Numbered from the stretch's first letter, positions 35,518-44,760 are shown. The stretch is DNA of 64,000 nt from Shimia sp049116215 (GCF_049116215.1 NZ_JAGDZB010000003.1:744001-808000); one strand, 5' to 3'. Notes: generated by a model not told the origin, from the sequence alone. Translations and numbers: made by a program.

Positions 35518-36726
35518 CTAAACGCTGCGCAATGCCAACACGGCGTTCAATCCGCCAAAGGCAAAAGCATTGGACAGCACAACATTCACAGAAGCATCTC
35601 GTGCTTCATTGGGCACCACATCCAAAGCACATTCCGGATCCGGCTCTTCGTAGCCAATGGTCGGCGCAATTACCCCCTCGCGCAAAGCCATGATGCAGGC
35701 CAGCAATTCCACCGCGCCAGTACCGCCTATCAAATGCCCATGCATCGACTTGGTTGAGGACATCATCAACGTGTCCGCATGTGGTCCAAAAACATCCGCA
35801 ACAGCGCTGCATTCGGTTTTGTCATTGGCTGCAGTCCCAGTACCGTGCGCGTTGATATAACCAACCTCTTCGCGATTGACCCCAGCGTCCTGAAGTGCGC
35901 CAGCGATGGCCCGAGATGCCCCCTGACGCGATGGCATCACGATGTCTGCAGCATCTGAGGTCATGGCGAACCCTATGACCTCGGCCAATATCTCAGCACC
36001 GCGCGCCCTGGCGTGGTCCATCTCTTCAAACACAAACACACCAGCGCCTTCGCCCTGCACCATGCCATTGCGCGTGGCTGAGAACGGGCGACAGGCGTCT
36101 TTGGACATCACGCGCAGACCTTCCCAGGCCTTCACGCCACCAAAACACAACATTGACTCCGTGCCACCGGAGATCATCACTGGCGCCATACCAGAGCGGA
36201 CCATCTGAAACGCTTGCGCCATGGCGTGATTGGAACTGGCACAGGCCGACGCCACGGTGAAGCTTGGCCCTTTGAGATTGAATTCCATGCTGATGTGACT
36301 GGCAGCTGCATTGTTCATCAACTTGGGCACCACAAAGGGATGCACCCGGTTTTTGCCGTCCTCATAAACGGTGCGGTAGTTCTCATCTAGCGTCTGCATG
36401 CCGCCACCGGAGTTGCCCAACACGACACCGGATTTGGCAGACAAAGCTCCGGAAAACTCGAGTCCGGATTGAGCCAAGGCCTCACGGGCGGCAATCAGCG
36501 CAAATTGGGTGAACCGGTCATAAAGCGCCAATTGCTGGCGGTTGAAAATGGTGTCGGAGGCAAAATCACTGACTTGCGCGCCAATCTGCACAGCAAGCCG
36601 ATCCACATCGCGCATTTCAAGGGGACCGATGCCACAATGGCCTTCTTTCATAGCGGCAAGCGTTTGCGGCACATCGTGCCCCAAGGCATTGATAGTACCT
36701 GCGCCTGTGATGACGACCCGTTTCAT
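35518..36726 (-). CDS. Beta-ketoacyl-ACP synthase (FabF/KAS II-like)
   Basis: The 402-residue condensing enzyme has the catalytic triad in SFTVASACASSNHAMAQA (Cys), GYINAHGTGTAANDKTE (His) and SSTKSMHGHLIGGTGAVEL (Lys/His), plus the C-terminal SNAFAFGGLNAVL. The N-terminus RVVITGAGTINALGHD is typical. It elongates acyl chains on ACP. Because it is encoded with its own acyl carrier protein and lpxD, it probably makes a special acyl chain for lipid A rather than serving bulk fatty acid synthesis; this is inference. Last gene of the operon. Confidence 0.9.
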   Translation of the reverse strand: MKRVVITGAGTINALGHDVPQTLAAMKEGHCGIGPLEMRDVDRLAVQIGAQVSDFASDTIFNRQQLALYDRFTQFALIAAREALAQSGLEFSGALSAKSGVVLGNSGGGMQTLDENYRTVYEDGKNRVHPFVVPKLMNNAAASHISMEFNLKGPSFTVASACASSNHAMAQAFQMVRSGMAPVMISGGTESMLCFGGVKAWEGLRVMSKDACRPFSATRNGMVQGEGAGVFVFEEMDHARARGAEILAEVIGFAMTSDAADIVMPSRQGASRAIAGALQDAGVNREEVGYINAHGTGTAANDKTECSAVADVFGPHADTLMMSSTKSMHGHLIGGTGAVELLACIMALREGVIAPTIGYEEPDPECALDVVPNEARDASVNVVLSNAFAFGGLNAVLALRSV

Positions 36727-36758
36727 AGACCCTGCCCTGCTGACTTGCTGAGTATGTT

Positions 36759-37022
36759 TTACGCGGCTGGTGTGCCATCCACCAGTTTTTCAATTCCGGC
36801 AATGATGGTGGCCACGGAAGAGATATCAAAGTCACTCTTTTCAGGCTCATTGGCATTAAAGGGAATTGTAATGTCGAACTCTTCCTCAATGGCAAAAATG
36901 CTCTCGACCAAGCCGAGGCTGTCAATTCCCAAATCTTCCAGCGTGTTCTCCAGGGTCACATCGGACGGTTCCAGCACCGCTTGTTCCGCGACAATTGCAA
37001 TTACCCGGTCTTTGACACTCAT
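36759..37022 (-). CDS. Specialised acyl carrier protein
   Basis: The 87-residue acidic protein has the phosphopantetheine site in LEDLGIDSLGLVESIFAIEE (Ser42 of DSL). It differs from housekeeping AcpP in the stretch following the DSL helix (ITIPFNANEPEKSDF) and in ending with a variable tail. It lies between lpxD and the fabF-like gene with 32-46 bp spacers, so it is likely the donor ACP for one or both. Rhizobial AcpXL is an analogy, but the sequence is not clearly AcpXL. Confidence 0.88.
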   Translation of the reverse strand: MSVKDRVIAIVAEQAVLEPSDVTLENTLEDLGIDSLGLVESIFAIEEEFDITIPFNANEPEKSDFDISSVATIIAGIEKLVDGTPAA

Positions 37023-37067
37023 AGTCTCATCCTTTGATAGACAACGCGCTCGATTTAGGGAGGCGTT

Positions 37068-38159
37068 TTAAGTCTTTGAACCCAGTTTTGAAACGGTTTT
37101 TTGAAGATCTGCAAATTGCTTGGCCAAACGAGGCAAACGACGCAAGGCCTTATACATTTCCAGATTTGTGTCCATCTTGACAGCGGGAGAGCCAAGCACA
37201 ACCTGACCGGCCGGCACCCGGTTCATCATTTTGGTGGCCCCACCAGCGATCACATTGTCGCCAATGGTGGTGTTGTCGGTGACGCCGCATTGACCGCCAA
37301 ACACCACATTGTGTCCAATGACTGTAGAGCCTGCGATGCCTACCTGCCCCGCAAACAGGCAATCGTTACCGACAACCACATTGTGGGCAATGTGCACAAG
37401 GTTGTCGATTTTGCAGCCATTGCCAATTCGCGTATCACGCACTGTGCCATAGTCGATGCAGGTGTTGGCGCCAAGTTCCACATCGTCACCAATGGTAACC
37501 GCGCCCAAAGAGTGAATACGTGCCCAAACTTGTTCGTTGACGTCGCCTTGATCCCCAAGAGAAGCGCGGGCCTTTTCCACGCCACTGGCTTCTGGGGTTA
37601 CAAATGACATGCCATCGGCTCCGATACGCGCACCAGGTTGACACCAGAACCGGTCACCAATGGTCACGCGTGCACCAATAGAAACGTGATCACGCAGAAG
37701 CCCGTTTTCGCCAATGCTGCTGTCGGCGCCAATGTGGCAAAACGGGCCGATTACCGTGCCCGCGCCAATCGTGGCACGAGGCCCAATCACGGCGTATGGT
37801 GCGATGGTTACATCTGCGGCAACCGTGGCGGTGTCATCGATCAATGCGGTTGGATGAATGCCTTTGGGGAAGTGTTGTCCCGGGTCCATCATGCGGGACA
37901 GGCCCGACATGGCATACCGGCCGCGTTTGGCGGTGATCGCCGCCTCCAGCCCCATGCTTTGCCAATCGGCCCCATCCCAAAGCAACGCAACGCGCGCCTG
38001 GCCTTTGGCGAGGCCGTCTGCAAACTTGGGATTGGTCAAAAGGGCTAGGTCGTCAGGGCCAGCCGAAGCTGGCTCTGAGACACGTTCTACAATCAAATCG
38101 GTGTTGCCATGCGCCTCCGCGTCAATTGCCGCAGCAATGTCCTGAACAGTGAACGCCAT
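37068..38159 (-). CDS. lpxD: UDP-3-O-acylglucosamine N-acyltransferase
   Basis: The 363-residue trimeric left-handed beta-helix enzyme adds the 2-N-acyl chain in lipid A synthesis. It has the N-terminal uridine-binding domain (DLALLTNPKFADGLAKGQAR, YAMSGLSRMMDP, HPTALIDDTATV), then long hexapeptide repeats (IGENGLLRDHVSIGARVTIG and on). The catalytic histidine lies in DNLVHIAHNVVVGNDCLFAG, and the coil ends VAGGATKMMNRVPAGQVVLG. The usual neighbours lpxA, fabZ and bamA are absent here; instead the gene is grouped with an ACP, a ketosynthase and an L,D-transpeptidase. Confidence 0.93.
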   Translation of the reverse strand: MAFTVQDIAAAIDAEAHGNTDLIVERVSEPASAGPDDLALLTNPKFADGLAKGQARVALLWDGADWQSMGLEAAITAKRGRYAMSGLSRMMDPGQHFPKGIHPTALIDDTATVAADVTIAPYAVIGPRATIGAGTVIGPFCHIGADSSIGENGLLRDHVSIGARVTIGDRFWCQPGARIGADGMSFVTPEASGVEKARASLGDQGDVNEQVWARIHSLGAVTIGDDVELGANTCIDYGTVRDTRIGNGCKIDNLVHIAHNVVVGNDCLFAGQVGIAGSTVIGHNVVFGGQCGVTDNTTIGDNVIAGGATKMMNRVPAGQVVLGSPAVKMDTNLEMYKALRRLPRLAKQFADLQKTVSKLGSKT

Positions 38160-38191
38160 GCACGAACCTCCGAAGTGATATTGGAGGCGTT

Positions 38192-39799
38192 TTATCCCTG
38201 ATGAGACGTCAACACCACCCCTTCGTTGGCCAGCGCATTCCAGATTTTGGCGTCACGGCCATAGATATCACGGCGATACTGCGCTGGTCCTTTGGCTTCG
38301 GTGTAGGCGGTGCGGTAGATGATATGCACCGGGATTGGCTGATCCAGATCCACACGGGTTTCGCGGCCTGTGTTCAGAGTTTTGTGGAAGAAGCTTTTGG
38401 GGGCACTCTCCTGAGGTTCCAAAAGTGTGTAGGCAAAATCAAACGGCTGTTGCAGGCGAATACAGCCGTGGCTGTAGGCGCGTACTTCGCGAGTGAACAA
38501 CGCTTTTTGCGGTGTGTCATGCAGATAGATGTTGTGCTTGTTCGGGAACATAAATTTCACCAGCCCAAGCGCGTTGCGGTTGCCGGGGGCCTGCTTCATA
38601 TCAAAAGGGAAGTTGCGGGTGGTGAACTGAGAGAAGTCCACAGAACCCCGGTTCACAGTTTGACCACGGCTGTTCACCAGACGCAGGTAGCTCACCGCAT
38701 TTGGGTTCCGCTTCAGCATCGGCAGATATTCTTTGGTCGCAATCGAACGTGGCACATTCCAGGTTGGGTTGATCACCATATGGGTCATGGTGTCGGAGAA
38801 CTCCGGGCTGCGGCGGTCAGATTGGTTTTTGCCAATCACAGACCGGGTGCGGAAGGTTAGCTTGCCGTCGTCAATCACTTTGGCGGTAAAGTCGGTCAAG
38901 TTGACAAGGATTTCACGTCCTACGATGTCACGGGTCAACCAACGCTCCCGTTCCATTGCCACCATGATCGACTTCAGACGTTCTTCGGCGGAAACGTTGA
39001 TTTCTGTAATGGTGCCTTTGCCAGCGACGCCGTCACTTTCCAAACCATGCGCGATTTGAAACGCCTGAACAGCTTTTTCCAGGTCACGGTCGTACTGTGC
39101 GGTTGCGGAGCGCTGCATAAAACCCATGCGCATCAAACGATCGCGCAGGGCAATCACCGCATTGCCGGTATGACCCGGCTCCAATTTGGCCACAGGCACA
39201 GATTTGCCCCAGCCCCCGTTGGCGATCAGACGCTGCAGACGCAGCTTCTCTTTCATCAGGCGGGTGTATTCTTGGGTCTGCGGCGCCAGAGAGCGCAGGA
39301 AGGCCTTGGGGTCATCTGCCTCTGCAAAGCTGTGAACCAACTCTTTACGGTCGCGGCGTTGAATTTCCCGCACAATGCCGCTGTCCACGCGCGAGGGAAC
39401 CAGCATACCGGAATTGATGTCACGGGCATATTTCAAATAAGCTTTGGTCAGGGCCACTTCGACCATGCCCAAATCACGGACACTGCGGGCGCCGGCCATC
39501 TGTGCCACCAGTTGGTCAGGATTGTACCGTTCTGCGGGAAGTGCGTGATCCTCTACTCGACCGAGGGCCGAAATGAGGGCTTTGCGGCGCGCAACGAAGG
39601 AATCACCCTCCCCTGTCCACACCGGTTCATAGGCTGTTTCCCGATAAAACGCGGCCACATCCGCATCTCGCGCCGCAGCTTCTGCAACGGCCTGTCTAAA
39701 AGCCGGAAAAGCTTGCGCCGCGCCTGAAAGCACCAAAACTGCAAAAATCGAGGCGAAAAAAGAACCGAGAATTCCGCGCGTTAGCATCCTGTGAACCAT
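38192..39799 (-). CDS. L,D-transpeptidase, YcbB/LdtD type
   Basis: The 535-residue exported enzyme has an N-terminal signal/anchor (MLTRGILGSFFASIFAVLVL), a scaffold domain, a peptidoglycan-binding domain (GHTGNAVIALRDRLMRMGF to AVQAFQIAHGLESDGVAGKG), and the YkuD catalytic domain with NPTWNVPRSIATKEYLP, the capping subdomain and HDTPQKALFTREVRAYSHGC followed by IRLQ (catalytic Cys). Such enzymes make 3-3 cross-links in peptidoglycan. The ATG at 39799 has GGGAATG upstream. First gene of the ldt-lpxD-acp-fabF run; divergent from a DUF882 peptidase gene as ycbB and ycbK are neighbours in E. coli. Confidence 0.9.
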   Translation of the reverse strand: MVHRMLTRGILGSFFASIFAVLVLSGAAQAFPAFRQAVAEAAARDADVAAFYRETAYEPVWTGEGDSFVARRKALISALGRVEDHALPAERYNPDQLVAQMAGARSVRDLGMVEVALTKAYLKYARDINSGMLVPSRVDSGIVREIQRRDRKELVHSFAEADDPKAFLRSLAPQTQEYTRLMKEKLRLQRLIANGGWGKSVPVAKLEPGHTGNAVIALRDRLMRMGFMQRSATAQYDRDLEKAVQAFQIAHGLESDGVAGKGTITEINVSAEERLKSIMVAMERERWLTRDIVGREILVNLTDFTAKVIDDGKLTFRTRSVIGKNQSDRRSPEFSDTMTHMVINPTWNVPRSIATKEYLPMLKRNPNAVSYLRLVNSRGQTVNRGSVDFSQFTTRNFPFDMKQAPGNRNALGLVKFMFPNKHNIYLHDTPQKALFTREVRAYSHGCIRLQQPFDFAYTLLEPQESAPKSFFHKTLNTGRETRVDLDQPIPVHIIYRTAYTEAKGPAQYRRDIYGRDAKIWNALANEGVVLTSHQG

Positions 39800-39877
39800 G
39801 TTACATTCCCAAAGTAAAAAGCCGTCCTGTAGGGTCGCTGAGTATAGTCTCGCCTGTCCAATCACAAGTTCGCAAAC

Positions 39878-39895
39878 TGAATAAACCTTTATTCA
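39878..39895. promoter_or_regulatory. 18-bp palindrome in the divergent ldt/DUF882 promoter region
   Basis: TGAATAAACCTTTATTCA is a perfect 9+9 inverted repeat 79 bp upstream of the transpeptidase start, in a 324-bp spacer that otherwise holds no gene I can support. It could be an operator for either or both divergent genes. No regulator is assigned. Confidence 0.4.
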
Positions 39896-40123
39896 ACTGT
39901 TGCCGTGTTACCCAGATGATGTCGGGACCAGATGGAACACACTTCTCCATCAATTAAGCAAAGTTTCGCCGAAATATGGCACCAGGCTTGGTCAAGACAG
40001 AAAAGAACTCTTGGTTGAATATTCCCTATGTGGCATAAAATCCGCACATCTGAGGGGATGAAGATGAACATACGCCCGCGTAACATCGCGGTGGCAGGTT
40101 AGCGACGGGACAGGCGCTGAAAC

Positions 40124-40699
40124 ATGAATGAACCAAATGACTGCTCTTTGAGCATGACACGGCGCGGCCTGCTGGGCGCGTTTGCAGCAACCGCACTTGT
40201 GGCGGCACCAACTTATTCCAAGGCCGCAGGCTTCCTGCGCGGTGGAGGCGACATTCGCCGATTGAAGATGTACTCCGGTCGGACCGGTGAACGTATCGAC
40301 ACAATCTATTGGGTTGAAGGCAAATACATCAAAGACGCGGTGAAAGAAATCAACGCGTTTATGCGGGACTGGCGTACCAACGAGGTGATCAACGTCGACA
40401 TCCGCACAGTTGATATCATGGCGGCGGCGCACAACCTTATGGATGTGAATGAACCCTATATGTTACTTTCAGGTTACCGCAGCCCAAAAACCAACGCGAT
40501 GCTGCGCTCCCGCTCTCGCGGAGTGGCTAAAAACTCCCTGCATATGAAAGGTCAGGCCGCGGATTTGCGCCTTGGATCCCGCTCTGTGCATCAGATGGCC
40601 AAGGCCGCAGCTGCCTGTCGCGCCGGTGGCGTTGGCCGGTACTCCGGTTCCAACTTTGTGCACATGGACTGTGGTCCCGTGCGTCAATGGGGCCGGTAA
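40124..40699 (+). CDS. DUF882/peptidase M15-like protein (MepK/YcbK family)
   Basis: The 191-residue protein has a twin-arginine signal (MTRRGLLGAFAATALVAAP) and the YcbK/M15 core: LLSGYRSPKTNAMLRSRSRG, NSLHMKGQAADLRL (zinc His and Asp) and SGSNFVHMDCGPVRQWGR (zinc His). E. coli MepK is a murein endopeptidase that opens 3-3 and other cross-links. Encoded divergently from an L,D-transpeptidase that makes 3-3 links, so the two may act together in remodelling. The frame begins 10 codons before the Tat motif; the ATG at 40154 is an alternative start. Confidence 0.9.
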   Translation: MNEPNDCSLSMTRRGLLGAFAATALVAAPTYSKAAGFLRGGGDIRRLKMYSGRTGERIDTIYWVEGKYIKDAVKEINAFMRDWRTNEVINVDIRTVDIMAAAHNLMDVNEPYMLLSGYRSPKTNAMLRSRSRGVAKNSLHMKGQAADLRLGSRSVHQMAKAAAACRAGGVGRYSGSNFVHMDCGPVRQWGR

Positions 40700-40745
40700 A
40701 CATCCCTCTTTCTGGTGGCTGTCCCATTACCAGTTCAGAATATTC

Positions 40746-40775
40746 AAAGGCGCCGCGTTCGGCGCCTTTTGTTTT
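40746..40775. terminator. Terminator between convergent DUF882 and ABC membrane-domain genes
   Basis: AAAGGCGCCG and CGGCGCCTTT form a 10-bp stem around CGTT, followed by TGTTTTG. It can act on both strands. Confidence 0.82.
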
Positions 40776-40793
40776 GCGATAGTGATTATTGGC

Positions 40794-41735
40794 CTAGGAT
40801 TTTTGAGCGGATTTGGCGTTAAGGCCTTCGCCAACAATTAGATCAAATTTGACCCGTACGGAGCTGAGTTCTTTATAAAAATTCAAAAGAAGACGCCAAG
40901 GCCCATTGATTTTTTCCAAGGCCGAAATAGATGCGACAACCGTTCCGATATCCGAACGCCCTTCCATCATCAGAAAGCCGCCGATCATCAATATGCCAAC
41001 AAGCCCAATGCCGCTGAGAATGTTCATCATGAACTTCATCGAGAGCTTCAGTCGAAAAATGCCGCGGCGGGTTTCATAAATTTGGTCAAAATCATCAAGC
41101 ACCGCCTGTTGCGCAGCTTCCATTTCTGCCAGGTTCTCCTCGGACAAGGTTCCAGCAGCGTGGCGCAGCACAATTGTGCGTTCCTTTACGCGTTTGTTCA
41201 CCCGCTCCTGCAAAAGGAGCACAATAAAGGCCTGCGGTACCACCACAGCCACAAGAAAGCCGCCAAGATAGGGTTGGGTTGCGGCCACAAAAGACACAAC
41301 GGACACCAACGTGCCCAACTGTACCACCGGGTTGGCCAGTGCCTGCCCCACAAAGCGTCCAACTTCCTCCGATTCCGCAGAAATGATCGTCGCAATTGTG
41401 CCGGTTGATTGTTTTTGGATCGCCAGGTCCTGTGACGTATCGTGGCGCGCTTCGTAAACCGCTGCACGTATTCGCCGGATCGTGGCTTCCCCCAGAAGGT
41501 TGCTGCGATAGTTCAGTATAAATTTGAAGATGTTGGTGACCACAATCACCACCAAATAACCACCGCACATCCAAAGCAAGGTCTGAACTTCAAGGTCCGG
41601 TCCAAGACTGTTGATGATGTCTTTCTGAAACTGAAGCGGCACCGCGGCCAAAGCGGCCACAACAAGCGACAGGGCCACCAAAAGGATTTGCACCTTCCCG
41701 GTGGCCCGCAAAATACGAGCATAGAAGCGGATCAT
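40794..41735 (-). CDS. ABC-exporter transmembrane domain protein without ATPase domain
   Basis: The 313-residue protein matches the type 1 exporter membrane domain: about six hydrophobic helices, starting VQILLVALSLVVAALAAVP, with the loop RNLLGEATIRRIRAAVYEAR-like segment (NYRSNLLGEATIRRIRAAVY) and QLGTLVSVVSFVAATQPYLG. It ends after LLNFYKELSSVRVKFDLIVG where an exporter would continue into its nucleotide-binding domain. No Walker motifs are present and no ATPase gene or remnant follows before the terminator. It may work with an ATPase encoded elsewhere or have another role. Confidence 0.75.
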   Translation of the reverse strand: MIRFYARILRATGKVQILLVALSLVVAALAAVPLQFQKDIINSLGPDLEVQTLLWMCGGYLVVIVVTNIFKFILNYRSNLLGEATIRRIRAAVYEARHDTSQDLAIQKQSTGTIATIISAESEEVGRFVGQALANPVVQLGTLVSVVSFVAATQPYLGGFLVAVVVPQAFIVLLLQERVNKRVKERTIVLRHAAGTLSEENLAEMEAAQQAVLDDFDQIYETRRGIFRLKLSMKFMMNILSGIGLVGILMIGGFLMMEGRSDIGTVVASISALEKINGPWRLLLNFYKELSSVRVKFDLIVGEGLNAKSAQKS

Positions 41736-41806
41736 GATCTCATCTCAAGGCCAGCCTGCGAACAGGCAAAATCAGCGCAAACTCAATCACCTAACCGCTA
41801 AGAAGT

Positions 41807-42190
41807 CTAGCCTTCGTAGCGCCAACCACCGCGTCGCTCGGCCAACTCGCGCTCGCCCGGCAAAAGTGTGCCCAGTTTAACCTGACCGGCCCTGGATGCG
41901 TTCTCAGAAACCATGGACGCTGTTTCTGTCACGGCGGGCGGCGCTTCTGCCGTCGAAGGGTCGGGCGTTTCTGCGACTGGCGTCACCTGATGCGCGGTTG
42001 CACTGCGCACCGGATCGGTGACCTCAGTAACTTTGGATCGGCCAAGTTGAACCACGACAAAAAATGCCGCTGCAGCGAGCACCGCCGACAAAAACACGTT
42101 CCAGCCAAATCCCAAAATTGTGATCAGCAGAACCGCAAAAGCGGCCAACAGAGCAACGGTCGAACTTTTCTTTTTTGTGTCTTGAGCCAT
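41807..42190 (-). CDS. Small membrane protein of unknown function
   Basis: The 127-residue product has a cytoplasmic lysine-rich start (MAQDTKKKSS), two adjacent hydrophobic segments (VALLAAFAVLLITILGFGW and FLSAVLAAAAFFVVVQL), and a Pro/Thr/Glu-rich, probably disordered tail ending GERELAERRGGWRYEG. No family recognised. The ATG at 42190 has GGGGAGG 7 nt upstream, which decides the start. Confidence 0.65.
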   Translation of the reverse strand: MAQDTKKKSSTVALLAAFAVLLITILGFGWNVFLSAVLAAAAFFVVVQLGRSKVTEVTDPVRSATAHQVTPVAETPDPSTAEAPPAVTETASMVSENASRAGQVKLGTLLPGERELAERRGGWRYEG

Positions 42191-42406
42191 ATGTGTTCCT
42201 CCCCGAACTGGCAAAACTATAGATCTCCCCTGCCATACCACCTAGGAAAACATGGGCTTTGCCAATTGGCCTTTGGTCGCAACCTCCCCAGAAACCGCAA
42301 TCGCCCTGCGTGGATCGCCAGCATTTTATACATCGAAGAGTCAATTTTCAGAGTCTCTCAACTTCTTCTCGCTAGTCGATATGGACCAACCAGTGGGAGC
42401 TGAAAA

Positions 42407-44749
42407 TTGGATCAACTAGTAAAAGCCGCCTCCGCAGAAGATCTCTTCGCGTTGATAGACGCGGCACCAACCGACGTTCAGACCGGCCCGATTGCAGGGC
42501 TGATGAAAGACGGCGATATCTCTGACCTTATGTTGTCTGTGGTCGCTGGTGATTTTGATGCGGTGCGTGAAAATGCCAAAGTGGGCAGCGGTGTGAACTT
42601 TCAGGGCGCGTTCGGCACCAGCCCGCTGTTGTTTGCCGCCACACTGCAAGAGCCAAAGATCTTCCGGTTTTTGCTCGACAACGGCGCACGCATTGACCTG
42701 AACCTCGCCGCAGATGCCTCCGCTGTCACATGGGCGGCGCGCTATGGGTCCATCGAAACCATGGCCTGCGTCATTGAGACAGCCCTAAAACGTGAAGACC
42801 GCTCCCACGCGATTTTCTTTCAGGCGTTGGAAGGCGCCGTTCAAGCCCATGCTCCAGAACCAAAACTCGACCGCCTGGTGGGCTTTGGCTTCAACTTCAT
42901 CTTACAAAGCCCACAGAAATGGGGCCCGATGCACGTTGCGGCGCGATTGGGCTCTATCGATGTCATCAAGAAGCTGACCTGTTATGGCCTGGATGTATCC
43001 GACTCAGGCGACAGCGGCCGCACCCCATTGCATGTCGCTGTGGAGGCCTCAAATTATGAGACTTTGAAAGCGCTGATTTCGCAAGGTGCGGACTTGAATG
43101 CGCAAGACAACCGTGGCGAAACCCCAATTTTCTATGCTTCCAGCACCGACGGCGGACGCATGTTTGACACGTTGGTCGAACTGGGGGCCGATCCGGCTGC
43201 ACGCCGCAAAGATGGCGGCACAATCTTGCATAAGGCCGCAGCAGCAGGAGATGTCCGCCTGTATGAACGGTTGATTGGCAAAGGCATTGGCCTTGAGGAT
43301 CAGGATTCCAAAGGCAACACCGCCTTGCACGCGGCATCAGCTGCGAGTCAGCTGGTCGCAATGCGCAAGTTGCACACCCTTGGGGCTGACCTGGAAGCGT
43401 TGAACGCCCGGGGCGAGACACCAATCTTCCTGACCATCAATGCGGACAATCCGGCAGCGTTCCGGGCTTTGGAAACATTGGGCGCCGATCTGACCAAACA
43501 GCGCAAATACGGCGCCAGCCTGCTGCACGACGCCGCGCGGTGGGGACGTTTGGAAGTGTTGCAAACCCTGCTGGAACGCGATGTCAACGTGGACAGCAAA
43601 AACGAATTTGACGAAACACCTCTGCATTTCGCCGCCAAGTTTGGCCACGTGGAGGCCATCCAAAAACTGCATGAGTTTGGCGCCAACTTGGAAGCCGAAA
43701 ACAAGCAAGGCGAAACCCCGATCAACAGTTCGATGGAGGCCTTGGGCCGTGTGTCCTTTGCCACTCTGTCGCAGCTTGGTGCCAACACCAAGACCCTCAA
43801 CCGCTTTGGCGAAGGCTTGATCCACTCCTCTGCACGCTGTTCCGACTTTGGGATTTTTGAAAAGGTGATTGAGGAAGGCGTCGACGTCAACGCCACATCC
43901 GAGATTGGCGAAGGCGCATTCCACTATGCCGCGCGATCTCCGCTGGCACAGAAGAAATTCGAAGTGCTGACGCTTCTGGGGGCTGAAATTGAGGCCGAAG
44001 ATGACCGTGGCCGCACTGCTATGCACTCGGCCGCAGAAGCCAAAAACATGCCCGGCATCACCGCGCTGTATGACATGGGTCTGAGCCCTATTGCACAGGA
44101 CAAACAAGGCGTTACACCTTTGCACCTCGCCGCCGGTTCAAGCCGGTCTGAAGGTACAAAAGCAATCAAGGCTTTGGTTGGTATGGGCGCTGACCCCAAC
44201 GCAACCGACGGCAACGGGCGCACACCACTGCATGCAGCTGCGGAGTCTGGCCATGCCAGCAACATTCGCGCGCTGATCAAATTGGGTGCCAAAATTGATG
44301 TTGTTGACCCGAACAAAAACACACCGCTGCACCTTGCGATCATTGCGGAGAAAAAAGACACCGCTGATGAGCTGTGTAAGCAAGGCGCCAACATGGACGC
44401 ACGCAATATTGACGAACGCAATCCGCTGCATCTTGCTGGTCAGGCCCAGACCCGTCGCATGGCGCTGATCCAACTTCTGATCAAACGCGGCGCGGACATC
44501 AATTGGCGTACCGGCCTTGGCGAAACCGTGGCCCATATGATCGCAGAGGACGACGACCTGAAACCTGTGGTTCTGATCCGTCATATGGAAGACTTGGCTG
44601 ATCTGGGGGTCGATTTCTACTTCCGCAATCGCAAGGGTCTTGGAGCACTGCAAATTGCCCAGGAACACATCGAAAGCTTTGGCGAAGAATGGGAACGCAA
44701 AAAAATTGCAGACATTCGCAAAAAGCGCGGTCGCGTAAGTAAGAAGTGA
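42407..44749 (+). CDS. Large ankyrin-repeat protein
   Basis: The 780-residue protein consists almost wholly of ankyrin repeats of about 33 residues from near residue 40 to 740, for example GRTPLHVAVEASNYETLKAL, DETPLHFAAKFGHVEAIQKL, VTPLHLAAGSSRSEGTKAI and GRTPLHAAAESGHASNIRAL, with some degenerate copies. No signal peptide, membrane segment or enzyme domain is visible, so it is likely a cytoplasmic protein-binding scaffold. It ends in a basic tail (RKKRGRVSKK). The start is TTG at 42407, 8 nt after GGGAG. It is transcribed alone. Ankyrin proteins of this size are unusual in free-living alphaproteobacteria. Confidence 0.9.
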   Translation: MDQLVKAASAEDLFALIDAAPTDVQTGPIAGLMKDGDISDLMLSVVAGDFDAVRENAKVGSGVNFQGAFGTSPLLFAATLQEPKIFRFLLDNGARIDLNLAADASAVTWAARYGSIETMACVIETALKREDRSHAIFFQALEGAVQAHAPEPKLDRLVGFGFNFILQSPQKWGPMHVAARLGSIDVIKKLTCYGLDVSDSGDSGRTPLHVAVEASNYETLKALISQGADLNAQDNRGETPIFYASSTDGGRMFDTLVELGADPAARRKDGGTILHKAAAAGDVRLYERLIGKGIGLEDQDSKGNTALHAASAASQLVAMRKLHTLGADLEALNARGETPIFLTINADNPAAFRALETLGADLTKQRKYGASLLHDAARWGRLEVLQTLLERDVNVDSKNEFDETPLHFAAKFGHVEAIQKLHEFGANLEAENKQGETPINSSMEALGRVSFATLSQLGANTKTLNRFGEGLIHSSARCSDFGIFEKVIEEGVDVNATSEIGEGAFHYAARSPLAQKKFEVLTLLGAEIEAEDDRGRTAMHSAAEAKNMPGITALYDMGLSPIAQDKQGVTPLHLAAGSSRSEGTKAIKALVGMGADPNATDGNGRTPLHAAAESGHASNIRALIKLGAKIDVVDPNKNTPLHLAIIAEKKDTADELCKQGANMDARNIDERNPLHLAGQAQTRRMALIQLLIKRGADINWRTGLGETVAHMIAEDDDLKPVVLIRHMEDLADLGVDFYFRNRKGLGALQIAQEHIESFGEEWERKKIADIRKKRGRVSKK

Positions 44750-44760
44750 CCACTAACATA

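Noticed and set aside
40058..40102. 14-codon frame (MKMNIRPRNIAVAG) upstream of the DUF882 gene
   Set aside because: It has a fair ribosome site (GAGGGG) but is too short to judge, and nothing suggests a leader peptide function. Left as a curiosity.
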